From: Pseudomonas alkylphenolica
GTDB taxonomy: Bacteria > Pseudomonadota > Gammaproteobacteria > Pseudomonadales > Pseudomonadaceae
Length of the DNA stretch: 64,000 nucleotides
Assembly: GCF_016009175.1 (NCBI RefSeq)
Contig: NZ_JADUCM010000024.1
Span: 1-64,000, forward strand
Direction: 5' to 3'
Shown in pieces: positions 8,680 to 17,759 of this stretch. The stretch's first letter is position 1. Every line of letters starts with the position of its first letter. The notes below the pieces were generated by a model. That model made no database searches and was not told the DNA's origin. It was given only the letters and a program-made list of their open reading frames with translations. The translations under genes and the position numbers were made by a program.

Positions 8680-9144
8680 ATGAACCGCCCTGCTCTGCTT
8701 CTGACTGCCCTGTTCACCAGCGTTGCCCTGCTGTCGGGCTGCGCGTCCAACCTGTCCGGCTCGTCCTATTCCCGCGCCGACGCCCGCGCCGTGCAAACCG
8801 TGCGCATGGGCACCATTGAATCGCTGCGCGCTGTGCAGATAGAAGGCACTAAAACCCCGATCGGCACCCTGGCCGGCGCTGCAGTCGGCGGTATTGCCGG
8901 CAGCACTATCGGCGGTGGACGTGGCAGTGCTGTCGCGACCATTCTCGGCGGTGTAGCGGGCGGCGCGGCGGGCTCGGCCGTGGAAGAAGGCATCACCCGC
9001 ACCCAGGGTGTGGAAATCGTGGTCCGCGAAGACGACGGCAGTACCCGCGCCTACGTACAGGCTGTCGACACGTCCCAGCAGTTTCGCGTCGGCAATCGCG
9101 TACGCATCATGACCGTGAACGGTGCCAGCCGTGTCTCCCTTTGA
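8680..9144 (+). CDS. SlyB-like glycine-zipper outer-membrane lipoprotein
   Basis: A 154-aa protein with a signal peptide ending in a lipobox (LLSGC at about residues 18-22), so it is predicted to be lipidated. It has a central Gly/Ala-rich glycine zipper (GTLAGAAVGGIAGSTIGG and GGVAGGAAGSAVEEG) and a C-terminal beta-rich segment VEIVVREDDGSTRAYVQ. This is the architecture of SlyB/PcpY, which stabilise the outer membrane, often under PhoPQ control. The start at 8680 (ATG) is preferred over a TTG at 8641 because the signal sequence begins there. Confidence 0.88.
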   Translation: MNRPALLLTALFTSVALLSGCASNLSGSSYSRADARAVQTVRMGTIESLRAVQIEGTKTPIGTLAGAAVGGIAGSTIGGGRGSAVATILGGVAGGAAGSAVEEGITRTQGVEIVVREDDGSTRAYVQAVDTSQQFRVGNRVRIMTVNGASRVSL

Positions 9145-9236
9145 ATCGGTAACGGTTAAACGGCCGAATTGAATGGCGTCGCTGCCGCCAAGCTCTTACC
9201 ATCTGCACACAGTATTCCTGGCGGGCAGCGGCACCA

Positions 9237-10199
9237 ATGAACAGCATCGAACGTTACCTGCAGGCGTCTACCCGGGATAACACCCGGCGCAGCTACCAGG
9301 CAGCGGTCACGCACTTCGAAGTGAGCTGGGGCGGTTTTCTTCCCGCAACCGCTGACAGCATTGCCCGCTACCTGGCCGATCATGCCGGCAGCCATTCCAT
9401 CAACACCCTGAAGCAACGGCTGGCAGCCCTCGGTCAATGGCATGTCAGCCAGGGTTTCCCTGACCCGACCAAGGCACCGCTGGTGCGCCAGGTGCTCAAG
9501 GGCATTCGCACCTTGCACCCGGCCGACCCCCGGCAAGCGGCACCGCTGCAGATTCAACACTTGCAGCAGACCGTCACGGTGCTCGAAGCACAAGCCCGAC
9601 TGGCGCGCGAACAGCACAACCTGGGCAAACTGCTACGGGCAAGGCGCGATGTGGCGTTGCTGCTGATCGGCTTTTGGCGTGGGTTTCGCGGCGATGAACT
9701 GGCGCGCTTGCAGGTCGAGCATATACAGGCGCAAGCCGGCCGCGGCCTGTCCATTTACCTGCCGCGCAGCAAAGGTGACCGTCAGGCCGTGGGCACGCGG
9801 CATCAGGCGCCGGCGCTTAAAGTGCTGTGCCCGGTTCAGGCCTACCTGCAATGGATCGAAGTAGCGGGCATTGCCCATGGCCCGGTGTTTCGCAAACTCG
9901 ACCGCTGGGGCAACCTCGGCGACACCGCGCTCAACAGCAACAGTCTGATTACCCTGCTTCGACGCATTCTGGAGCGCGGCGGCGTACCGGCTGCTTTATA
10001 CACCAGCCATTCGTTGCGTCGCGGCTTTGCCACCTGGGCGACCAGTAACGGCTGGGAGATCAAGGCCCTGATGAGCCATGTCGGCTGGAAGGATGCCAAA
10101 TCAGCACTGCGCTATATCGACGCGTCGGCATCCTTCGGTGAACTGGCCCTGCTCGATGCACCGGCCGAGCTTGCTGCCCTTACCCGTTCAGCGACGTGA
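9237..10199 (+). CDS. Orphan tyrosine recombinase / integrase
   Basis: A 320-aa site-specific recombinase. The N-terminal SAM-like core-binding domain occupies about 1-100. The catalytic domain shows Arg151 in GFRGDE, Lys179 in RSKGD, H258-x-x-R261 in HSLRRG, His281 with Trp284 in HVGW, and the nucleophile Tyr293 in ALRYID. All catalytic positions are intact. There is no neighbouring excisionase, att repeat, tRNA or cargo, so it looks like a resident single-gene recombinase rather than part of a recognisable mobile element. Its 3' end overlaps the convergent glycerate kinase gene by 12 nt. Confidence 0.9.
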   Translation: MNSIERYLQASTRDNTRRSYQAAVTHFEVSWGGFLPATADSIARYLADHAGSHSINTLKQRLAALGQWHVSQGFPDPTKAPLVRQVLKGIRTLHPADPRQAAPLQIQHLQQTVTVLEAQARLAREQHNLGKLLRARRDVALLLIGFWRGFRGDELARLQVEHIQAQAGRGLSIYLPRSKGDRQAVGTRHQAPALKVLCPVQAYLQWIEVAGIAHGPVFRKLDRWGNLGDTALNSNSLITLLRRILERGGVPAALYTSHSLRRGFATWATSNGWEIKALMSHVGWKDAKSALRYIDASASFGELALLDAPAELAALTRSAT

Positions 10200-11333
10200 C
10201 TGAAGCGCACACGACCACAGCCGGGCGATATCGCCTGCGCGTGCCTGCAGCAACGTAGCGGCGTTACCACAGGCCTGCTCAAGGCTCATCGGGCCACCCG
10301 TCACGGCAAACGCAGCGTCAATGCCATGCTGATAGAGCTGCTCGTAGCCTTCGCCCAGGGTGCCGGCGATCACCACCACCGGAACACCGTGACGTTGCGC
10401 GACGCGGGCCACACCAAACGGCGTCTTGCCACGCAGGGTCTGCGCATCGAAGCGCCCTTCGCCGGTAATCACCAGGTCAGCGCCCTGCACCGCCGCTTCC
10501 AGTCCGGCCAGTTCCGCCACCACTTCAATGCCGGGGCGGAAGGTCGCCTGCATGAACGCCTTGGCGGCAAAGCCCATGCCGCCGGCAGCGCCACAGCCAG
10601 GAAAGTCACGCACGTCGTTATCGAGCACCTGCGCGCAATGATCGGCAAAATGCCCCAACGCCTGATCCAGCAACTGTACCTGTTCAGGGCTCGCGCCTTT
10701 CTGTGGGCCGAAGATCGCCGAGGCGCCGTTGCTGCCGCACAGGGGGTTGTCAACGTCAGCAGCGACTTCCAGCTGTACGTGGGCCAGCCGGGGGTCAAGC
10801 GCACTGGCATCCACCCGCGCCAACTGGCTCAATGCCAGGCCACCTTCCGCCAACGGCTGCTCACGGCTATCGAGCAAGCGCATGCCCAAGGCGCGCAACA
10901 TTCCGCTGCCACCATCATTGGTGGCACTGCCGCCAATGGCGAGGATTACCCGCTGTGCGCCGGCATCCAGTGCGGCACTGATCAACTCGCCGGTGCCATA
11001 GGTGCTGGTGCGACAAGCATCGCGCTCGGCAACGCCGAGCAGTTGCAGGCCGCTGGCCTGGGCCATTTCGATGATTGCCGTGTGGCTATCGGCCAACCAG
11101 CCCCAACCGGCCATTACCGGCTCACCCAGCGGCCCCTGCACCTGCTGGTGGCGCAGCTCGCCCTGACAGGCTGCAATAATGGCTTCCATGGTGCCTTCAC
11201 CGCCGTCGGCCATCGGGCATTTGACCAACTCTGCCTGAGGCCAGACTGCGGCAAGCCCTGAAGCAATGGCCTGGGCCACGCCTTCGGCGCTGAGGCTGTC
11301 CTTGAACGAGTCGGGGGCGATGACGATTTTCAT
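10188..11333 (-). CDS. Glycerate kinase (GarK/GlxK family)
   Basis: A 381-aa type-I glycerate kinase that phosphorylates D-glycerate to a phosphoglycerate using ATP. Recognisable segments are the N-terminal MKIVIAPDSFKDSLSA, KCPMADGGEGT near 60, LAIGGSATNDGGSGMLRALG near 130, and the C-terminal VITGEGRFDAQTLRGKTP. ATG at 11333 is chosen over the longer frame to 11402 because homology to the family begins exactly at MKIVIAPDSFK. It follows cdaR on the same strand (104 nt), and the divergent MFS transporter may bring in the substrate, so the three form a glycerate / sugar-diacid utilisation locus. Confidence 0.93.
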   Translation of the reverse strand: MKIVIAPDSFKDSLSAEGVAQAIASGLAAVWPQAELVKCPMADGGEGTMEAIIAACQGELRHQQVQGPLGEPVMAGWGWLADSHTAIIEMAQASGLQLLGVAERDACRTSTYGTGELISAALDAGAQRVILAIGGSATNDGGSGMLRALGMRLLDSREQPLAEGGLALSQLARVDASALDPRLAHVQLEVAADVDNPLCGSNGASAIFGPQKGASPEQVQLLDQALGHFADHCAQVLDNDVRDFPGCGAAGGMGFAAKAFMQATFRPGIEVVAELAGLEAAVQGADLVITGEGRFDAQTLRGKTPFGVARVAQRHGVPVVVIAGTLGEGYEQLYQHGIDAAFAVTGGPMSLEQACGNAATLLQARAGDIARLWSCALQSRR

Positions 11334-11437
11334 GGCAATTCTCCTGCGGCAGATGGCTGCATGCTGACAGCAAGCCAACGCGCGGGCTTCTGTCGAATGC
11401 ACAACACCAGGCCCGGCGCTTTGGTCACTTTGCCCAA

Positions 11438-12538
11438 TCAGGCGTTCGCGGGTAGCAGTTGCAGGCCCAGGTACAGGCTCAACATGCCTTCCAGGCGCAA
11501 CGGGTCGACCTCACTCAGCTCGGCAATACGCTCCAGCCGATAACGCAGGCTGTTGCGGTGGATGCCCAGCGCGTCCGCACACGCCTGGCTTTGCCCGTCG
11601 TGGGCACACCAGGCGCGCAATGTCGCCAGCAACTGACCGCTGTTGTCTTTGGCGCGGATGCGCTGCAACGGTTCGAGCAACTCATCCAGAGCATCGTCAT
11701 TGCGATGACGCCACAGCAGTGCCGGCAGGCGATAGCGATTAAGGGTAAGGATCTGCTCGCCGGGCAGCACCTCACGGCCATAGGCCAACAGATCGCGCAC
11801 CCGGCGATAGCCACGACGCAATTGATCAACGCTGTGTGCCGTCGAGCCTGTGGCCAGGCGCTGTACCTGCCAGCCATGGCGCTGCACCCGCTCCACCAGG
11901 CGCAGCTCTTCGAGCGAGACGCTGGCCGGTCGGCACCACAGCAGCGACTGCCGCGCAGGGCTGACACACCAGCTGTCCGGGTAGCGGCTCATCAGCCAGC
12001 TGGCCAAGCCTTCGGCGGCAGGCCCGGCATCCAGTTCGAACAGGCAGGGAATTCGCGGCAGTTGTGGTTTGAGTCCCAGCTGGCGGGCTTCATCCACCAG
12101 CCGTGGCGAATCGCCGGAGCCGCCCAGCAGCAGCGCGAGCAGGTCGTCACAACGCTGACGCCGCCATTGCTGCTCTACCTGCAAATGGCGCTGGGCCAGA
12201 AGCATTTCGGCAGTCATGCGTACCAGTTGCGCGTAGGTGCGTAAGTGCTGCGGGTCGCCGGTCAGGCCCAGAACGCCCATCAGGCGACCATCGAGCAACA
12301 GCGGCAGGTTGATGCCCGGCTGCACGCCCTTGAGGCACTTGGCCGCCTCGACGTCCAGCTCGACGATACGGCCGTTGGCCAGGACCAGTTGCGCACCTTC
12401 GTGGCGGGTGTTGATGCGCTCCGGTTCACCGCTGCCCAGAATCAGGCCCTGGCTGTCCATGACGTTGACGTTACAGGGCAAAATCGCCATCGCCCGATCG
12501 ACGATATCTTGCGCCAGGTCATGGTCCAGTTCGAACAT
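11438..12538 (-). CDS. cdaR: CdaR-family sugar diacid transcriptional regulator
   Basis: A 366-aa regulator. The N-terminal putative sugar-diacid recognition domain (about 1-140) is recognised by LDHDLAQDIVDRAM and GRLMGVLGLTGDP; the C-terminal PucR-type helix-turn-helix by CADALGIHRNSLRYRLERI. CdaR activates glucarate, galactarate and glycerate catabolic genes when it senses these acids. The start at 12538 has AAGGA upstream. It is oriented toward the glycerate kinase and away from the MFS transporter, so it very likely controls both. Confidence 0.9.
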   Translation of the reverse strand: MFELDHDLAQDIVDRAMAILPCNVNVMDSQGLILGSGEPERINTRHEGAQLVLANGRIVELDVEAAKCLKGVQPGINLPLLLDGRLMGVLGLTGDPQHLRTYAQLVRMTAEMLLAQRHLQVEQQWRRQRCDDLLALLLGGSGDSPRLVDEARQLGLKPQLPRIPCLFELDAGPAAEGLASWLMSRYPDSWCVSPARQSLLWCRPASVSLEELRLVERVQRHGWQVQRLATGSTAHSVDQLRRGYRRVRDLLAYGREVLPGEQILTLNRYRLPALLWRHRNDDALDELLEPLQRIRAKDNSGQLLATLRAWCAHDGQSQACADALGIHRNSLRYRLERIAELSEVDPLRLEGMLSLYLGLQLLPANA

Positions 12539-12675
12539 GGGAGGATCCTTGTTGTCGCAATGATTGGTCCGCGGCACAGCAGGCCGCTGAAAATGCTGTG
12601 CAAAAGCACAAAGACAGCCACGGTCCGCTCACCGAGACTCATCGCAGCAGCCGCCTCGACGCAGGCTGCGGCGAT

Positions 12676-12683
12676 AAAAATAA
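12676..12683 (+). promoter_or_regulatory. Possible Crc/Hfq catabolite-activity motif upstream of the MFS transporter
   Basis: AAAAATAA fits the AANAANAA pattern bound by Hfq with Crc in Pseudomonas and lies 16 nt upstream of the transporter ATG, near its ribosome-binding site. The motif is simple, so a chance match is possible. Confidence 0.35.
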
Positions 12684-12699
12684 ACGAAGAGAGCAAATC

Positions 12700-14034
12700 A
12701 TGTCATACAGCCCTGCCCCTGACCAAGGCCCAGACGTCACCCGCGATGCGCTGTATCGGCGCATCACCCTGCGGCTGATTCCCTTCATCTTCATCTGCTA
12801 CCTGTTCAACTACCTTGACCGGGTAAACGTTGGCTTTGCCAAGCTGCAGATGCTTGATGCACTGAAGTTCAGCGAAACCATCTACGGCCTCGGCGCCGGT
12901 ATTTTCTTCATCGGCTACGTGTTGTGCGGCCTGCCCAGCAACCTCGCACTCAACCGCTTCGGCCCGCGCCGCTGGATCGCGTTGATGATGATCGCCTGGG
13001 GCACGTTGTCGACTTGCCTGCTGTTCGTGACCACGCCGATGGAATTCTACGTGCTGCGGCTGTTTACCGGTGCCGCCGAAGCGGGCTTCTTCCCCGGTAT
13101 TGTCCTGTACCTTTCGCGCTGGTTCCCGGCCACGCGCCGTGGACGGATCATGGCCCTGTTCATGTCGGCTATTCCGGTCTCCGGCTTGCTCGGCGGGCCG
13201 TTCTCCGGCTGGATCCTCAACCACTTCGCCGCCGGCCAGCATGGCCTGGCCGGCTGGCAATGGATGTTCCTGATCCAGGGCCTGCCGACCGTGCTGCTCG
13301 GCTTCCTCGCCATCTTCCTGCTCAGTGACGGCTACGCCACCGCCAAGTGGCTGAGCCCGGCAGAGCGGGACATGATCAAGCATGACCTGGCCGTCGATGC
13401 CGCCAGCAAACCGGTTACTGCCAGCGACAGCCTGTTGTCGGTGTTCACCAACCCGATGATCTGGACCTTCGGTTTCGTCTACTTCTGCATTCAGAGCGGT
13501 GTGTACGCGATCAACTTCTGGCTGCCGTCGATCATCAAGAGCCTGGGCTTCAGCGACGCCCTGCTGATCGGCTGGCTGAGTGCGATCCCGTACCTGCTTG
13601 CCGGTGTCTTCATGCTGCTGGTCGGCCGCTCGGCGGACTTGCGCAACGAGCGCCGCTGGCATTTGGTAGTACCGATGCTGATGGGTGCCATCGGCCTGCT
13701 GATCGCGGTGAACTTCGCCCATAACCCGGTGATTGCCATTGTCGGTTTGAGCATCGCGACCATGGGCGCCCTCACCGGCCTGCCGATGTTCTGGCCGATG
13801 CCTACCGCCCTGCTCAGCGCCGGTACCGCCGTTGCGGGCCTGGCGATCATCAACTCGGTCGGGCAAATGGCGGGCTTCCTCAGCCCGTACCTGGTGGGTT
13901 TCATCAAAGACCAGACCGGCTCTACCGACGCCGCCCTGTACTCGCTGGCCGGCTTGATCGTGGTCGGCAGCCTGGTGGCCTTGCGCGTGTCTCGGTCGCG
14001 GGCTACAGGCTTGGTAGGCGAACAGGCCAACTAA
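12700..14034 (+). CDS. MFS transporter, anion:cation symporter family (GudP/TtuB-like)
   Basis: A 444-aa, 12-TM major facilitator. The N-terminal RLIPFIFICYLFNYLDRVNVGFAKLQM segment and GFFPGIVLYLSRWFP (TM4-5) are diagnostic of the ACS family, which carries tartrate, glucarate, galactonate or phthalate with protons. ATG 12700 is used; the 34-residue upstream extension is polar and not conserved-looking. It is divergent from cdaR and near glycerate kinase, so glycerate or a sugar diacid is the likely substrate. AAGAGAG lies just before the start. Confidence 0.9.
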   Translation: MSYSPAPDQGPDVTRDALYRRITLRLIPFIFICYLFNYLDRVNVGFAKLQMLDALKFSETIYGLGAGIFFIGYVLCGLPSNLALNRFGPRRWIALMMIAWGTLSTCLLFVTTPMEFYVLRLFTGAAEAGFFPGIVLYLSRWFPATRRGRIMALFMSAIPVSGLLGGPFSGWILNHFAAGQHGLAGWQWMFLIQGLPTVLLGFLAIFLLSDGYATAKWLSPAERDMIKHDLAVDAASKPVTASDSLLSVFTNPMIWTFGFVYFCIQSGVYAINFWLPSIIKSLGFSDALLIGWLSAIPYLLAGVFMLLVGRSADLRNERRWHLVVPMLMGAIGLLIAVNFAHNPVIAIVGLSIATMGALTGLPMFWPMPTALLSAGTAVAGLAIINSVGQMAGFLSPYLVGFIKDQTGSTDAALYSLAGLIVVGSLVALRVSRSRATGLVGEQAN

Positions 14035-14042
14035 GCAGAATT

Positions 14043-14067
14043 GCATCGCCGGCACGGCCGGCGATGC
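14043..14067. terminator. Palindromic hairpin after the MFS gene
   Basis: GCATCGCCGGC (14043-14053) and GCCGGCGATGC (14057-14067) form an 11-bp perfect stem with a 3-nt loop, 9 nt past the stop codon. There is no strong T tract, so this may be a REP-like element acting as a processing or termination signal. Confidence 0.6.
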
Positions 14068-14129
14068 TGTTCATCCCCGGTAGAACTGTGTAAAACAGGT
14101 CGGATCCCCCTCGCCAAGGATTCTCGATC

Positions 14130-15137
14130 ATGATCTACCGTCCATTGGGCCGCAGCGGCCTGCAAGTGTCCGCCCTGACCTTGGGCAGCATGATGTTCGG
14201 CGAACAGACCAGCACCGAAGACTCCCTGCGTATCATCGATAAAGCCTGGGACCAGGGCATCAACTTCATCGACACTGCCGACGTGTACAACGCCGGGCAC
14301 AGTGAGGAAATCGTCGGCGAAGCCATTGCCCGCAACCGCCATGAATGGGTGCTGGCCAGCAAGGTCGGCTTTGGTCCAGCCGATGGTATGCCCAACCGCA
14401 GCGGCTTGAATCGCAAACATATATTCAACGCGATCGAAGCCAGCCTGACCCGCTTGGGCACCGATTACCTGGACATTTATTACCTGCACCGCGAAGACCA
14501 CAACACGCCACTGGAAGTCACCGTGGCAGCCATGGGCGATCTGCTGCGCCAAGGCAAGATTCGCCATTGGGGCGTGTCTAACTTCCGCGGCTGGCGCATT
14601 GCCGAGCTCTGCCATCTGGCCGAGCGGCTCGGGGTGCCCGCGCCCGTCGTCAGCCAGCCGCTGTACAACATCGTCAACCGCCAGGCCGAACCGGAGCAGT
14701 TCCATGCTGCGGCTTACCATGGCCTGGGCATCGTGCCGTACAGCCCCCTGGCCCGCGGTGTGCTCAGCGGTAAATACGCGCCCGACGCCGCACCCGATGC
14801 CAACAGCCGCGCCGGGCGGCAAGACAAACGCATCCTGGAAACCGAGTGGCGCCCGGCGTCGCTGGCCATCGCCCAGAAGATTCACGCCTATGTCGAGAAC
14901 AAAGGTGTGGGCATGGTCGAGTTCGCCATTGCCTGGGTACTCAACAACCAGTTGGTCAGCTCGGCCATCGTCGGGCCACGCACCGAAGCGCAGTGGGACA
15001 CTTACGCGGGCGCGCTGGAGGTCACGATCACCGCCGAAGATGAAGCCTTCATCGACGCGCTGGTAACCCCGGGACATGCTTCTACCCACGGCTACAACGA
15101 TGTCGCCCACTTCGTCAGCGGGCGCCTGCCACGCTGA
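14130..15137 (+). CDS. Aldo/keto reductase
   Basis: A 335-aa AKR-superfamily (beta/alpha)8 NADPH-dependent carbonyl reductase of the YajO/potassium-channel-beta-like type. The catalytic tetrad is visible: Asp48 in NFIDTAD, Tyr53, Lys78 in VLASKVG, and His120 in YYLHRED. The C-terminal AIVGPRTEAQ is the usual cofactor phosphate-binding segment. The gene stands alone between hairpins; the natural substrate is unknown. Confidence 0.9.
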   Translation: MIYRPLGRSGLQVSALTLGSMMFGEQTSTEDSLRIIDKAWDQGINFIDTADVYNAGHSEEIVGEAIARNRHEWVLASKVGFGPADGMPNRSGLNRKHIFNAIEASLTRLGTDYLDIYYLHREDHNTPLEVTVAAMGDLLRQGKIRHWGVSNFRGWRIAELCHLAERLGVPAPVVSQPLYNIVNRQAEPEQFHAAAYHGLGIVPYSPLARGVLSGKYAPDAAPDANSRAGRQDKRILETEWRPASLAIAQKIHAYVENKGVGMVEFAIAWVLNNQLVSSAIVGPRTEAQWDTYAGALEVTITAEDEAFIDALVTPGHASTHGYNDVAHFVSGRLPR

Positions 15138-15211
15138 TCACAGAATTGACGCATGCCCGTGCACCAAACCCTCTACGGCGCGGTCCAAGGGCATGACCAC
15201 CCATGCAAAAA

Positions 15212-15235
15212 TGCAGGTTCGGCCTGCAGTTTTGT
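15212..15235 (+). terminator. Weak intrinsic terminator-like hairpin
   Basis: TGCAGG (15212-15217) pairs with CCTGCA (15223-15228) around a TTCGG loop, flanked by A- and T-rich bases (AAAA before, GTTTTG after). It lies about 75 nt beyond the aldo/keto reductase stop and before the promoter region of the next operon. Confidence 0.45.
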
Positions 15236-15319
15236 CGATTGTATTGAGCAAATTTGCACTGATAGGATCCAGCGATCCTCTAGCGTCCATCCAGACCGTG
15301 ACAATTCACCTGGAAAATC

Positions 15320-15327
15320 AATAACAA
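15320..15327 (+). promoter_or_regulatory. Possible Crc/Hfq catabolite-activity motif upstream of the valine catabolism genes
   Basis: AATAACAA fits AANAANAA and lies just upstream of the AGGGAG ribosome-binding site of the 3-hydroxyisobutyryl-CoA hydrolase gene. Branched-chain amino acid catabolism is a known class of Crc-controlled genes in Pseudomonas, which supports the call; the motif alone is weak evidence. Confidence 0.4.
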
Positions 15328-15342
15328 AGCAGGGAGACAGCG

Positions 15343-16413
15343 ATGACCGCGCACGTCCACGCACCGACCGAAGCGCCAGTTCTGGCCCAGGTCCGCAACC
15401 ACATCGGACACTTGACCCTCAACCGTCCTGCCGGCCTCAACGCCATTACGCTGGACATGGTTCGCCGCCTTCAGCAGCAACTCGACGCCTGGGCGAACGA
15501 CCCTCAAGTGCACGCCGTCGTGTTGCGCGGTGAAGGCCCGAAAGGCTTCTGTGCCGGGGGCGACATCCGCTCGCTGTACGACAGCTACAAAGCCGGCGAC
15601 AGCCTGCACCGCGATTTCTTTATCGAAGAATACGCCCTCGACCTGTGCATCCATCACTACCGCAAGCCCATTCTGGCGCTGATGGATGGTTTTACTCTGG
15701 GTGGCGGCATGGGCCTGGCCCAGGGTGCCGAGCTGCGGATGGTGACCGAACGCAGCCGCCTGGCCATGCCCGAAGTCGCCATCGGCTATTTCCCGGATGT
15801 CGGCGGCAGTTACTTCCTGTCGCGCATCCCTGGCGAACTGGGTACATACCTGGGCGTCAGCGGCGTGCAGGTACAAGCTGCCGATGCCCTGTATTGCGGC
15901 CTCGCCGACTGGTACCTGGACAGCAGCAAACTGGCCCAGCTCGATGAGCGCCTTGATGCCTTGAGCTTTACTGAATACCCGCTCAAAGACCTGCAGGGCG
16001 TGCTGGCCAAGCTTGGCACCCAGTTGCTGGAGGATGCGCCGCTGGCCAAGCTGCGCCCGGTCATCGACCACTTCTTCGCCCTGCCCGATGTCAGCAGTAT
16101 TGTTGAACAGTTGCGTAGCGTAACCATTGCCGACAGCCACGACTGGGCGGTGAAAACCGCTGACCTGCTGGAAACCCGTTCGCCGTTGGGCATGGCGGTC
16201 CCCCTGGAAATGCTCCGTCGTGGGCGCCACCTGAGCCTGGAAGACTGCTTCAAGATGGAGCTGCACCTGGACCAGCAATGGTTCGAACATGGCGACCTGA
16301 TCGAAGGCGTGCGGGCCCTGATCATCGACAAGGACAAGCAGCCGCGCTGGAACCCGGCCACCCTCGCCGGCCTCACCCGTTCTCGCGTGGATCAATTCTT
16401 CGAAGGCCTCTGA
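15343..16413 (+). CDS. 3-hydroxyisobutyryl-CoA hydrolase / enoyl-CoA hydratase-isomerase family
   Basis: A 356-aa crotonase-fold protein. FCAGGDIRSLYD near residues 69-80 and the segment MPEVAIGYFPDVGGSYFLSR carry the Glu/Asp pair characteristic of HIBCH rather than simple enoyl-CoA hydratases, and the length fits HIBCH. The reaction is hydrolysis of 3-hydroxyisobutyryl-CoA in valine degradation. The following acyl-CoA dehydrogenase starts 17 nt downstream, so the two form an operon acting on isobutyryl-CoA and its product. The preceding 205-nt gap contains GCAAATTTGC and GGATC-N4-GATCC palindromes, possible operator sites. Confidence 0.88.
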   Translation: MTAHVHAPTEAPVLAQVRNHIGHLTLNRPAGLNAITLDMVRRLQQQLDAWANDPQVHAVVLRGEGPKGFCAGGDIRSLYDSYKAGDSLHRDFFIEEYALDLCIHHYRKPILALMDGFTLGGGMGLAQGAELRMVTERSRLAMPEVAIGYFPDVGGSYFLSRIPGELGTYLGVSGVQVQAADALYCGLADWYLDSSKLAQLDERLDALSFTEYPLKDLQGVLAKLGTQLLEDAPLAKLRPVIDHFFALPDVSSIVEQLRSVTIADSHDWAVKTADLLETRSPLGMAVPLEMLRRGRHLSLEDCFKMELHLDQQWFEHGDLIEGVRALIIDKDKQPRWNPATLAGLTRSRVDQFFEGL

Positions 16414-16429
16414 GGCCTGGAGTACGCAG

Positions 16430-17581
16430 ATGCAAGACCTGGAACTGACAGAAGAACAGATCATGATCCGCGACATGGCGCGCGACTTTGCCCGTGGCGA
16501 AATCGCGCCGTTTGCCCAGGCCTGGGAGAAAGCCGGCTGGATCGATGATCAAGTGGTCAAGAAAATGGGCGAACTGGGCCTGCTTGGCATGGTCGTCCCC
16601 GAGCAATGGGGCGGCAGCTACACCGACTACGTCGCCTACGCCTTGGCCGTAGAGGAAATCGCCGCTGGCGATGGCGCCACCGGCGCCCTGATGAGCATCC
16701 ACAACTCGGTAGGCTGCGGCCCGCTGCTAGCCTACGGCAGCGCCGAACAGCAACAAACCTGGCTGGAGCGCCTGGCGAGCGGTGACGTAATTGGCTGCTT
16801 CTGCCTGACCGAACCGCAGGCCGGCTCCGAGGCGCACAACCTGCGCACGCGCGCAGAACTGCAGGGTGATCACTGGGTCATCAATGGCGCCAAACAGTTT
16901 GTCAGCAACGCGCGTCGCGCCGGCCTGGCCATCGTCTTTGCCGTGACCGACCCGGACCTCGGTAAAAAAGGCATCTCGGCGTTCCTGGTGCCTACCGACA
17001 ACGAAGGCTTTGTGGTCGATCGCAGCGAACACAAAATGGGTATTCGTGCTTCCGACACCTGCGCGGTCACCTTGAACAACTGCCGCATCCCGGCCGCCAA
17101 CATGCTCGGCGAGCGTGGTAAGGGCCTGGCCATTGCCCTGTCCAACCTTGAAGGCGGCCGTATCGGCATCGCCGCGCAGGCACTGGGCATTGCCCGCGCA
17201 GCCTTTGAGGCGGCGCTGGCCTATTCGCGTGACCGCATCCAGTTCGGCAAGCCGATCAATGAACACCAGAGCATCGCCAATCTGCTGGCCGACATGCAGG
17301 TGCAGATCAATGCCGCACGCCTGCTGATCCTCCATGCGGCGCGCTTGCGCAGTGCCGGCAAGCCGTGCCTGAGCGAAGCGTCACAAGCCAAGCTGTTCGC
17401 GTCGGAAATGGCCGAGCGTGTGTGCTCCAAGGCCATTCAGGTGCACGGCGGCTATGGTTATCTGGAGGATTACCCAGTGGAACGCTATTACCGCGATGCG
17501 CGGATTACCCAGATCTATGAGGGGTCCAGCGAGATCCAGCGCATGCTGATTGCGCGGGAGTTGAAGCACTACGCTTTGTAA
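16430..17581 (+). CDS. Acyl-CoA dehydrogenase, probably isobutyryl-CoA dehydrogenase
   Basis: A 383-aa FAD-dependent acyl-CoA dehydrogenase. Recognisable are CFCLTEPQAGSEA (flavin contacts), the KQFVSNA segment, QVHGGYGYLEDYPVERYYRDARITQIYEG near the C-terminus, and the catalytic-base Glu in IYEGSSEIQ. Pairing with an HIBCH-type gene makes isobutyryl-CoA (valine pathway) the best substrate guess, although short branched-chain acyl-CoAs in general cannot be excluded. Confidence 0.9.
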   Translation: MQDLELTEEQIMIRDMARDFARGEIAPFAQAWEKAGWIDDQVVKKMGELGLLGMVVPEQWGGSYTDYVAYALAVEEIAAGDGATGALMSIHNSVGCGPLLAYGSAEQQQTWLERLASGDVIGCFCLTEPQAGSEAHNLRTRAELQGDHWVINGAKQFVSNARRAGLAIVFAVTDPDLGKKGISAFLVPTDNEGFVVDRSEHKMGIRASDTCAVTLNNCRIPAANMLGERGKGLAIALSNLEGGRIGIAAQALGIARAAFEAALAYSRDRIQFGKPINEHQSIANLLADMQVQINAARLLILHAARLRSAGKPCLSEASQAKLFASEMAERVCSKAIQVHGGYGYLEDYPVERYYRDARITQIYEGSSEIQRMLIARELKHYAL

Positions 17582-17688
17582 TCAGTTCCGCGCACGCCCG
17601 CCGGATGGTCGTTGGCGGAAAATCAAAGGATTGCATCGACGACATCAATCACCTCGATTACCTGCGACGATAGTCGGGACTTATCGAA

Positions 17689-17735
17689 CTAATGCAAATT
17701 AGCCATTGAAACCACAGCAAAGCCTGAAGTAAGCT
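17689..17735 (+). promoter_or_regulatory. Candidate promoter and operator of the aroF leader transcript
   Basis: A dyad CTAAT-GCAA-ATTAG (17689-17702) sits directly upstream of TTGAAA (17706-17711, -35) and, 18 nt on, TAAGCT (17730-17735, -10-like). Transcription would begin around 17742, a few bases before the ribosome-binding site (GGAGAG, 17750-17755) of leader peptide 1. The -10 match is poor, and the dyad's regulator is unknown. Confidence 0.45.
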
Positions 17736-17759
17736 CGAACCCATCAACTGGAGAGTCCC

